A model generated the notes under the pieces. The model was not told where the DNA came from and did no database searches. It saw nothing but the letters and a program-made list of their open reading frames with translations. Of a stretch of DNA of 64,000 nt, positions 51,373-60,870 are shown in pieces. This DNA comes from Gracilaria domingensis (lineage: Eukaryota; Rhodophyta; Florideophyceae; Gracilariales; Gracilariaceae): the NCBI GenBank assembly GCA_022539475.1, contig VCMS01000125.1:62001-126000 (forward strand), given 5' to 3'. Positions within the stretch are counted from its first letter, which is position 1, and each line of letters opens with the position of its first letter. A program made the position numbers and the translations under genes.

Positions 51373-52117
51373 TGTATGCGCAAGACTGTAGAAGGTTGTA
51401 AATAACACAAAGGAGAAAGAGTGTGATCGAGAGTTCTGAGCGGTAGGTGGGAAGACGCAGTGTGTTTTTTTGGGTTGGAGTGGTGCGCTCAAATGGTGCG
51501 CACCAGCTCTTGCAACATAATTTGAAACGTATGCCCCTAGAGAATACAGCGTACGGCAGCAATGAACATCGGCGGCTCTTCTCCCACAGAACAACCAGCC
51601 GCGTTTAAACGACAGGCGGGTTTGTACTCAGACGGTGTCATATATATCTGCCAGTGCAGTTTGCTGTACAAGTAGCCCACTGGGCTACGTTAGAGTGCTG
51701 TGCACGTGGTTGTCCGCGGGCTACTGAAGTAAGACATTTGAGCCTAGATCAAAGGCTAAGAACTGGTTTATCCGAGTTTTCATAACGGGAAGAAGCCGAG
51801 AATTTGCTCGCGCGATCTTCGTACACAGCCTCTTATCTCCTAACATTTTGGGAGCCTTGTACGCTATGCAGAACTTCATAAATTAAAAACAGACCTTTAT
51901 AAAATCGCTCCCTTCCACACCATGTGACGTCTCTGCTCTCAATCAAGCCGATCCCTCTTGTATCTGGTAAAACATACTCCCCATGCGACAAAAAAACTTT
52001 ACTATGCAAAGATAACACCGTCGTCGTTAAAACACATTGGTAAAGCTGCAATGTATTTCAAAGTAATATTTTTTCTACAAAAAGAAATTCTCTTCTTTCA
52101 GTTCTGCAACGTCTCTG
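51373..52117. other. AT-rich intergenic stretch
   Basis: No gene or repeat recognised. Composition becomes AT-rich towards the transposon cluster. Confidence 0.5.
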
Positions 52118-52680
52118 TTGTTCTTGGATTTGCTTCCAATTGAAAACAAACGTCAGACTACAATTCTACTTAAACAATCTCCGCAAAATGTTGCTAACGA
52201 CTCTTCCATTAACTTTCTTCGTTTTTGCAATTATAACACGCTTGACTTATTTCGTTTTTTCCTTTTTTATGTCATCCATATTTTTCAAGTAATTGGATGG
52301 TCACCAAACCAAACACAAACTGCAAAAAACCGCTACAAGTATGACGCAATTTTTGAAACATCTATAACCTTGTGTTGTCTTGCTTTGCCGGATAGATGGT
52401 GGGATTTAGAGCTTTCTTTTGCAACCCATGTGTCACATCTATCAGAAATTTTTTGGAAGGGCCTAGACATGGTTGCAAAAAGAAAATCACACCTTACACT
52501 GAGCACAATACAGCAACACTACGTGCAAAAACGTACTCAAATGTTGGCGGCTTCGGTTCCAGACAAATAAAATACATTAGACCATTTCATTGGCTTCATC
52601 GACAGAACTGTAGTCGGTGTCGCGTGTTGGACTGTTCATATGTTGCAACCTGTCGTCCAGCGGTCTGGAGCGTAATTTGA
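52118..52680 (+). pseudogene. DDE_Tnp_4-like transposase fragment
   Basis: Plus-strand frame with LPDRWWDLELSFATHVSHLSEIFW, a pattern from the N-terminal half of DDE_Tnp_4 transposases (P.RW.DLE..F......LSEIFW). An in-frame TAA at 52568-52570 is followed by FIGFIDRTVVGVAC, matching the first-Asp motif GFIDGT with Gly changed to Arg. Nothing after about 52680 resembles the rest of the enzyme. Distinct from the intact Harbinger copy at 44.3 kb. Confidence 0.55.
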
Positions 52681-54386
52681 GTGAGCTCGTAGATGTGAAT
52701 GAAAATAAGTATGAACTGCACGGCGACTTAGGGTATGACTGGCATCCGGTTTCCAAACTGCACCAAGCGGCGAATATCAGAGAGAGAATTATCCAAATGG
52801 GTTTTGGCCTTCTTCTCCTTTCACCGCTTTGATGCAAACTTCTCATTTTTTCGCTTCTTCCTCTTGGCCAAAGCATCCAGCACCTGATCGCTCTTCAGAT
52901 TAGCACCCGTTTTGGTATCAATTCGAATATTATCACTCCCAACAACGTTAGCATCGCAGAAGAAAGACCCAGTCGAGTTTTTATAACATGAAAACACCTC
53001 ATGTAGTGATGGAGAGTTTTCCTTGTCAGCACAGGAACTCTATTCCTGCGTTTCAACAACTGCCGTTCGCTATCGGTCCACGTACGTACTGATCTCTTCA
53101 AACCGGACATAATGTTACTTCTTGTAGCAGCTCTGTCGTAGGCGTCTGTGAAGCAGGGTGCTTCATCGAAACTATCTAAATTTGACTTCAGCTGCGCAGC
53201 ACGCTAAACTGTTTCGTGTAAGTGGGATTTAAATGAGGAGAAGACACCCACATCTAGTGGTTGGAGGCGGTTTGGTGTATGGGCAGGGACTCCAATCACC
53301 GCTACGTTTGATTCTCGAAGAAGAGATAAAGCTTCAAACAGTACGTATGCACTATAACCATCAAGCGCTTTTTCTTCAGGTTTCCTGAATATCGCAACCT
53401 CTTGAACGAATTTAACAACCCAATCCGCAAATATTGTGCAGCGTGCTCCAGCCAGATCTCGTTGACATGGATGACAACGCATGAGATCAGAGTTCAACGA
53501 CAGGTATTCTTGATTAACCTTTCGGTACTTTGCCAATTTCCTTAGTAGACCACAACGAACGTCATGGTGTCCCCGGCTGCAGACACAACAGGCATCAATG
53601 TAACATGCTCCAGTGCCTCCTTGTTTTTCACCATGTTCTTTACCAGCCTTGCAGAAGATGGACCAATAGCCTTCCGGATGCTTCTGTTCACAATTTTTTT
53701 AAAACTTATTCCTGTCTGGTCGATGTTCCGATGAGGGTTATCGATGTTGCGGGGATCCATTGCGGCTTTGAGGCGAGCAATATGTTTCAACAAGTTCTCC
53801 TTGCTCATTGCGCGTACTCGTCGTTCGTTAATGAATTGCACAGATTTACATGTAAGGACCGAGTGCTCTCGCGGAAAGTACAGCATCCACCTTGGTCCCG
53901 GCCTTACTGTGGTGCAGAACCCAGCGACGAAAATTACAGGCAAAGACAGTTTAGACCTCCCTCTTGTTTGGCTGCACAGCAGTAGAGCGCCCTTACAAAA
54001 TAACACAGATAGGCCCGGCGTAACTCCGGTGTCAACCCTTCCCAATGTTAGAAAGTGCAAAGCGGCAAAAAGAACACGTCCAGCGGTAGAACAAACACGA
54101 CACTGTTGAAAATGACGTCCTATTAGTGAGAAAAGTACGCTAAAGATGACGGCGACGACACTCAATAGCGGTGAAGATCCATGCGAGTGGTCAAACTAAA
54201 TCAAAGTAAACACTGGCACTCTCACACGCTCTATCTGTCCGATAAAACCACAAATGAAAAACCCACTCACAAAAAGAAACATTCAATAGCGGTGGTTCAG
54301 TTTGAGTTGTCGCAAGGAGGATAGTGCTCACTACACAAGTTGCGAGCTCTCCCGATAGAGTTTACTACACACCAAAGGTAGATGAT

Positions 54387-54654
54387 TGTTGAGAGACTGA
54401 AACGCATGCATGGAACACTGTGGTGCCGGACGTTGTGCTGCACTCTGAGCAGCACGGACAGTCACGAAAGTGGATACTTGCGTTCCAAACGGACTGCGAG
54501 CAAGCACACAAATTACAAGCAAGTTGATATTTGTGTGACTTGCTTGCTGGAAGCTAGAGCTAGATAAGTACTAGTAGCTCGACTGAAAGTAAACTGTGAT
54601 CGAGCTACGAGCTTGACAACCCCTTGTGAGACCCACCGTTCTACCTTTTCTACA
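54387..54654 (+). repeat. Copia 5' LTR
   Basis: 268 bp, TGTTG...TACA. It differs from the 3' LTR at two positions only, both G/A, so the insertion is recent relative to its host LTR. Confidence 0.95.
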
Positions 54655-54753
54655 GGTTATGGAGCCCTTTATGCGCCACTGTAGCTGCGTGTGAACCGTC
54701 AGGCCGTCATTGAGGTGAAGCTGAGGTGAATCGGACATGCTTCGTTTGACGCC

Positions 54754-56202
54754 GTGAAGCTCGGAATGATCCTTCGAGGGCTTACGAGGGACTCTGTCGT
54801 CACAGCTGAAGTGATTTATCAGACTGAGACGAGTTTGGAGGATGCCATACAGCGCGTAATCAGGAAGGAAGGGCAGCTGTTGAAGAATAACAGGAGGTAC
54901 AGTAGTAGTTCTGGACACGTTGAAGCCCTGCAAGCGCGTACTGGGAGATCCTCGAGTGAAAGCAGATGCTTGTTCTGTAACAGGCAGGATCATGCTACGA
55001 AGAACTGTTGGAACAACCCGCGTATTACGAACGATTGGGGAAACAAGGACAGTTTGACCGAAGAGCAGTCACACTATAGCAGTGATGACCTGGCTGAAAG
55101 TATCGCAGGTTTTGCGGTTGTCGATTACGATGCGGACAGGACTCCGGAAAGAAAAATGATGCATGGTACTGGTAGATACCACACTGAGGAATACATCATC
55201 CCAAGAGAGACAGACAACGTCGCGACACACCGAGTATGCCCGAGGCAGGACAATTCTTGGTATATGGACTCCGGAGCGTTTAAGTGCATGGAGAACAGTA
55301 AGGTCTACTTCGTCAGTGGAGTAAACGCGTGTCACACAAGGAGTATTGCTGTCGGAGACGGCGATATGTTTCCCGGTCAAGGACAAGGGAAGGAATAGTG
55401 CTGGATTATGCAGTCGGAAGGAAAGCGCGAAGAGATGTGAACATGACATGCTTCATGTCCTAAAGCTGATGTGTAATCGATTGTTGGTCAGCGATACTCG
55501 CCGCACAGGGTACATGACGGTGTTCATGCCTGACGAAGATGGTTCTGGGATAACAGGTATCGTCAAGGAATGCAGCGAGAAGCTTTTAACGACAGGTAGG
55601 GAACTCGACGGAGGACCGCACGAGATCCAGATTACACCGACGAACAAATCAGGAGCGAATCTCTTGCTTTTTCGAGAGGGAGACAACGTCACGAGAATGT
55701 TGCAGAAGCGCTATGAAGATGACGGCCTGGAATACATCCGCAGGACATCGCGGTTGGGGACTGCAGTACGAGTAGATCCAGCACATGAAGGTGGGCGTCG
55801 TGAATTCCGTGCACACGAGAATGCTAAACAAGCGTCAAGCAAGCCGAGGTCCGAGCCTCGTGACGACTTGGAAGGAGTTGACCAAGGTGTGGTCAAACAG
55901 AATGAAGTTCATCATGAAGACTTGGAAGACATGGATATGGCGAAGAATGAAGCTGATAAAGTGGCAATGAAGAGACATGTATAGTCATAATCGTGTATCT
56001 TGACGATAGAATTGTTGTGAGTCAGATCAGCAATGCCTTGTTCGAGTTTGGGAAAAGGCTGAAAGTCTACGCTGCTATCAAAATTTACGTCCTACGCGGT
56101 TCGAGATGGAGTATATGTTTTGAAGGCTTTCAACGAACCGTTCGGACTCAGGAAGTGGCAGAGTGTGTGGACAAACTACAGCAAAATAAGAGGATGTTGT
56201 AG
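54754..56202 (+). pseudogene. Copia gag-protease-RT remnants
   Basis: The first frame (54754-55398) has the end of gag with a CCHC knuckle (CLFCNRQDHATKNC) and the protease region WYMDSGAFKC, where the usual Ser/Thr after DSGA is Phe. The second frame (55346-55984) has no clear domain. At 55993 the frame reads VYLDDRIVVSQ, the reverse-transcriptase active-site box (Y[VL]DD) of copia elements. The integrase and most of RT are deleted, with frames out of phase. Non-autonomous. Confidence 0.8.
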
Positions 56203-56330
56203 TTCAGGATGAACACTCAGACGAAATAGGACACAGCACTTCGCTTTGTTGTTTCATTCAAGATCAGGAATACACAGACGCCTCTGTGAGCTGTTTGGAA
56301 TACCCTTGGCCCGTTTGGATCGAGAGGGAG

Positions 56331-56598
56331 TGTTGAGAGACTGAAACGCATGCATGGAACACTGTGGTGCCGGACGTTGTGCTGCACTCTGAGCAGCACG
56401 GACAGTCACGAAAGTGAATACTTGCGTTCCAAACGGACTGCAAGCAAGCACACAAATTACAAGCAAGTTGATATTTGTGTGACTTGCTTGCTGGAAGCTA
56501 GAGCTAGATAAGTACTAGTAGCTCGACTGAAAGTAAACTGTGATCGAGCTACGAGCTTGACAACCCCTTGTGAGACCCACCGTTCTACCTTTTCTACA
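56331..56598 (+). repeat. Copia 3' LTR
   Basis: 268 bp, 266 identical to the 5' LTR, preceded by polypurine GAGAGGGAG and followed by ATGAT. Confidence 0.95.
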
Positions 56599-57434
56599 AT
56601 GATCAGAGTCGATCACTCGGTTGTTCTGTTCACTTCTCCAACTCTGGGTTGAGATCAACCGGCTCAGTAGTGTAGCCGGTCTACCCACTGTAAGTGAGGT
56701 GCATTAGATATTCTACAATAAATATCTAAATGCCCCCAAAGAATGGGTGCAAACCTTCCACGCGTGTGTGACTTACCGGCTATGCCGTGCACATCATAAC
56801 TTCTATTTTTAATACTTATTACACTCATGAAGGGGTCAACCTCACCTCTTATTCATACTGTGTGTCACCATCGCCCGAGATGGCCGCGTATACTATGGAT
56901 CGCGATGGCGACTAAGTTCTGGAAAACGCGTTGCACTTCACTTTTATCTTTGCAACAGCGTTTGATCTCTTGATGGCGAAGATTGAAATATTTAGACACA
57001 TAATGTTCCATGAAATTGAAGAGCGTAATTCGTGTGAAAGGCATCTTCATTCGTGCGTAGCGTTTGACGGCTTTCGTTCTGAGCTCTTCTTCCTGGGATG
57101 TAGACACTGGCAGTCTCTCATGCTTTTGGAGGCTACTTTTCATATATACAAGCTTGTTGGGTTCTTCTTGTGAACAGTTGTTGCTTCATTGCTGCCTGTG
57201 GCGGTTAGACGAAGTAAAATGAATGTAACAGTTCTCCACGACCTCGGATAGCGATGAACCGTTCTCCCATAGACGTATCATATGGCATCTTTCAGAATCG
57301 GGAAAGTATACCGGCTTTGGGAGCTCTCTTCGTTGACTATGTCTACTGCTGTTGATTGAGACGTGTGGATGCGGTCGTCCGATGTTTGATGGGATATAAA
57401 GGCAGCCATGCTTGGCTGTGGTGTGATCAAAGGC

Positions 57435-58251
57435 TGTTGTGCAAAACCCAGTGATGGGAAAAGACACAAAAAGGCGGTTCAGACCCTCTCTCAAGAGGCG
57501 AGCACAGCAGTAGAGCGCTCCCCCAGGTACGGCACGGCAATGCCGGGTGTAAAACCAAGGTCGACCCTTCCCAAGTAATGGAGGGAGCGAAGCGGCGAAG
57601 AAGACGCGTCCAGCGGTAGAAAACACACGACACAAGTCGGCAGTAGCGTCACGTGCGTAGCACGCGGTACCCACGAATGTGACGATGACACGCGAGAGCG
57701 GTAATAGCCCACGCGAGTGTGTCGAGCCACGAACGGTATGCACCGGTACACCAAGTAGTGCTACCTGTATAACAGGGACAGAAATAAACAAAACACACAC
57801 AAAGTAAACACGCGAAAGCGGTAGTGGTGTTAATGATGCCGCGAGGCGGATGATGAACCCTGCACAAGGTGTCGACTCTCCGAGAGGAGGATATCGGTCA
57901 CCAAGGGTGAAACATCAGAGCCGAGCACTCGGTTGTTCTGTTTACTTCCCCAGCACTGGGTGCAGCTCAACCTACTAAGTACTGCAGTAGGTTGGCCCAC
58001 TGTCAGTGTGGTACAGCAGATATGCTACAAATATCTACTTCAAATACCCCAATGAATGGGTGCAAACCTCCCACACCTGTGTGACTCACCTGCTAGGCCG
58101 TGCACCTCATAACACTAACTCTAATATTAAGTATACCCAGGAATGGGCTGATCTTACCAGTTATTCATACTGTGTGCCAGCACCTCCCGGCATCGCCGTG
58201 CATATTATGAGTCGCATCAGCGAAGAAGTCCCGCAATCGCGTTGCACTACA
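57435..58251 (-). repeat. Ty3/gypsy 3' LTR of the right-hand chromovirus
   Basis: 817 bp TG...CA, same family as the solo LTR at 53908-56940. Read on the minus strand, its first TG is directly preceded by AAGGAGGGGGAAA (58252-58264), a textbook polypurine tract, so it is the 3' LTR of an element oriented leftwards. Read on the plus strand, no primer-binding site follows it. Confidence 0.8.
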
Positions 58252-58267
58252 TTTCCCCCTCCTTAGG

Positions 58268-60358
58268 GTGCGAGTCGACCCCGCGAGTGGTTTCGCTTTC
58301 CTCCTCTGGAGTGCATTTAAGCACATTGGCATGACGGTCTCCAATCCGGCCTCCCCGGTCTCTTCTAACGTCGACACCGGTCAATCCCTCTCCACGCGGA
58401 CTGCGGTCGTGTCTCCTCCGATACCTCGGCGCGCTCTCCCTTCTCTCTCGCTTCCAGCGCTTTTGTTTCTTCCTCGCGCGCTTCCTGCGATGCCGAACCC
58501 GAATCAGGGTAGCAACCAACCGCCTGGCGGGTCTCAGAACCAATACGTTGGTGGTTTCGCTGGGCCGCCACACCCTTCCTTCTCTGGAGTGTCTCCCTCA
58601 CAGCCGTCTTCCGCTGGCGTTCCGTTTCCGCAACCGATCAATCCTGGATTTCACACGGCGCCTCTTCCCCAGACGGGTGGTCAACTTCCGCCCCCGGCGT
58701 CTGTACCGCAGTGGAACTGGATCGCCCCTACCGTCCCGGTCCAACCGGTAATCAACCCGCATGCGGGCGCGTGGGCATCGTATGACGAACTCGACAACGT
58801 CGACCCTCGCAGAAATCCCACACCGTTCTTACGGGCTCGGTGGTTTCATCCGCAAGGCGTGACCAATCGTTCCCTCGTCGAGGCGTATGCCGATGGCAGT
58901 GTTCACCTCCCAGAAGACGTGCACGTCTGGATGACGATGACGTTCGACTGGCATTACCGGATTACCGTGCCTACCAACGCGCTCGTCCACCATCGTGGTC
59001 AGTCGCACAACTCCGCTCGGGCGGCCATGGTCCGCGTAGCGCCCATGCGAATGTTTCGCACGTACTCAGAGCGCCCGATTCCGGCGAACTTCCGTTTCGA
59101 CGTGGCCTTCTTCCGAACACTCGGCGAAATCCAATATGGAGAGAATCTTGCCCGGCTCGCCGGTGTGGTGGAGCGTTATCAGAACGTCCCCGTTCACCAG
59201 GATCTCCTGTGCTGGACCCGTCCGCTCCTGCGTGCAGAATTTCGGTATCTCCCACGCGTGCCGCGGTCCAACTACCTTCAAACAATGATCCGTCCCGAAC
59301 GACGTGCCCGCTCCCGATGGGGTTACCTTATCCCGTATCAAAACACGGAGTCAAACCGGATTCGTCCGCGCCACATGCGTGGGAGATATGTTCCTCTCCC
59401 CTTTGTGTGGGCGTCCGTGGAGGTCTGCCGTGGCTGTTACCTGGAACTCCCCCCCTGTCTCACGTATGGGGGTAGTAGGCTCGTGACAAACCCGTTTACG
59501 GGATGGTAGAGCGTTTTCCTCACGGAGTGGGCGGCGCGAACAGCGGTGTATCTCCTCAGCGAGGTGTATGACCAGTATCGACTGTGGTTCATTCCCCCGC
59601 GCTTGCGGCAACTCATCCGAGCCTTGGATCTCACTATCTCTTTTGGCGGTAATGGAAACTTCTCGGAAGTCATGTGCCTCTTGCGAGTGATTGATGGGGT
59701 CGACTGGAGTCAGGTTCCTCTTTCGCAGAGCGCGCGGGACGAAGGCGATTCCGCTATTGATCGGTCTCCGGGTCGCAGGTCCCCACTGTCGGGTGATTAC
59801 ATCTATTACGACCCCTGGACACGGGTGCCGATTACCAACGCCGAGGCGGAGCTCCTTCGGAACGCCGAGCGAGTCATCCCTCCGGGGCACCCTACGGGCT
59901 TCATCATAACTGATGAGTTCTTCCACCCTGTTTGGGACCAGAACATCATGGTTGGCGACGCTCCCGATGACGGTGACGAGTACGGCGACGACGACTTCAC
60001 GGCAGCTCCAGTGGAGGGGACAGTACCTGCTTCAGCAGTGCCAGGTACCCAAGCGGGTGCTAACGCGGCCTTGTCGAGCCCGGTGAATGTTCCTTCTGCG
60101 CCTCAAGCGGTTCCTGTACCCACACCAGTGGTTGTCTTGACTCCAGAGGAGAGTGCTGCCAATTCTGCGATGGCGGCGTCGGCTGCGGCGAACGAAGCCG
60201 CGAACGCGGGTATCTCTGACGAAGTACGGGCTGCCGTGATTGCTCAGTTCCTCAGCGAGGCTGGTGCTTCCGACGCGGCGTCGGGTGACGTTTCGCAAAT
60301 GCGCGATGCGCTCCTTGCGCAGCTCGCGAACGCGAACAATCAGCCTGGTTCCGAGTAA
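58268..60358 (+). CDS. Antisense ORF of the chromovirus, with one in-frame TAG (copy 2)
   Basis: 697 codons in one frame, interrupted only by TAG at 59507-59509. The N-terminal part is Pro/Ser/Gly-rich (likely ATG 58490, MPNPNQG; earlier ATGs at 58268 and 58331), the middle is a folded-looking region (residues about 170-560, with WFHPQGVTNRSLVEAY, FRTLGEIQYGENL, EVCRGCYLELPPCLTYGG before the stop and EWAARTAVYLL after it), and the tail is acidic then Ala/Pro-rich. It is homologous to the decayed frame at 1-3300, which has stops TGA TAG at the same aligned place. It might be a capsid-like or nucleic-acid-binding protein; no known family is recognised. It could be expressed as two proteins, by stop readthrough, or be a pseudogene. 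Confidence 0.6.
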
Positions 60359-60570
60359 CTCGTGCAACTTCTCCTCCATGGAGTTCCTCCTCGGTACTAC
60401 TCATTAGCTAGGCAGTTGCGGGCTCGTGTAGCGAGCCGCAACATAGTAACGATAACCAGTAAAACTGTGACTTCTCTTGACTTCAAGGCTTCTTTCCTTT
60501 CTCAAGGTACATACTTCATAACTTCTCCCTTTCGGGGTAATTTTCCTCTTACGATTTTCCATTTCTTCTT

Positions 60571-60688
60571 CATAGAGTTCTTCTTTCTCTTCTGAGCTTC
60601 ATTTCCTCTTCACAGAGTTCTCTTCCTCATTCGAGCTCCATTTCCGCTTCACAGAGTCTTCTTCCTCTTTCGAGTGTATCTATCGTCT
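60571..60688. repeat. About three 39-bp tandem repeats
   Basis: Units begin CA[TC]AGAG at 60571, 60611 and 60650 and are TTCCTCTT-rich. They lie between the end of the antisense ORF and the end of pol, so in both 3' regions. On the minus strand they are purine-rich. Confidence 0.7.
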
Positions 60689-60870
60689 CCTCTTCCTGAG
60701 GGCATTACTGTTCGAACTTCAACTGTCCTTTCCATAGAGTGTCTCCTCACCACGCGAGTAGCGGTACAGTACTCCTCTGGAGGTTGTCGCAGTGTTCCTC
60801 GATTGAGTGTTGCGTTCGTAGGACCGTTCGTGCGCGGTACGTGATAAGCCTCCGTCTCCAACGACGTGTG

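Larger units (their letters stand above)
54387..56598 (+). mobile_element. Ty1/copia retrotransposon with internal deletion
   Basis: 2,212 bp bounded by two 268-bp LTRs and a perfect ATGAT target duplication (54382-54386 and 56599-56603). Just inside the left LTR, GGTTATGGAGCCC is a degenerate initiator-Met-type primer site. Just before the right LTR, GAGAGGGAG is the polypurine tract. The 1,676-bp interior is too short for gag-pol and lacks integrase and RNase H. Confidence 0.95.
53908..56940 (-). mobile_element. Solo Ty3/gypsy LTR inserted in pogo, itself split by a copia element
   Basis: The outer parts 53908-54386 and 56599-56940 together (counting the ATGAT once) make an 816-bp TG...CA unit that aligns end to end with the 817-bp LTR at 57435-58251, though clearly diverged. 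Flanks show a 5-bp near-duplication (GTAAG/AAAAG on the minus strand, 3 of 5 equal). No internal region is attached, so it is a solo LTR left after LTR-LTR recombination. Confidence 0.75.
52895..57434 (-). pseudogene. pogo/Tigger-like transposase, split by a nested insertion
   Basis: The N-terminal part lies at about 57430-56941 (psq-type helix SERCHMIRLWENGSSLSEV, then LRHQEIKRCCKDK), the C-terminal part at 53907-52895 (DQTGISFKKIV for the first Asp region, ALEHVTLMPVVSAAGD, DGYSAY for the second Asp, PAHTPNRLQPLDVGVFSSFK, then SNIMSGLKRS). Between them sits a solo LTR. Removing 53908-56940 plus one 5-bp duplication joins the two halves in the same reading frame. Several in-frame stops (57186, 53540 region, 53206) show it was dead or dying. 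Extent at the N-terminus is uncertain because another LTR starts at 57435. Confidence 0.7.

Noticed and set aside
58268-60358. Reading this ORF as gag of a rightward element with 57435-58251 as its 5' LTR
   Set aside because: No primer-binding site follows the LTR on the plus strand, while a polypurine tract precedes it on the minus strand, and no plus-strand pol follows.
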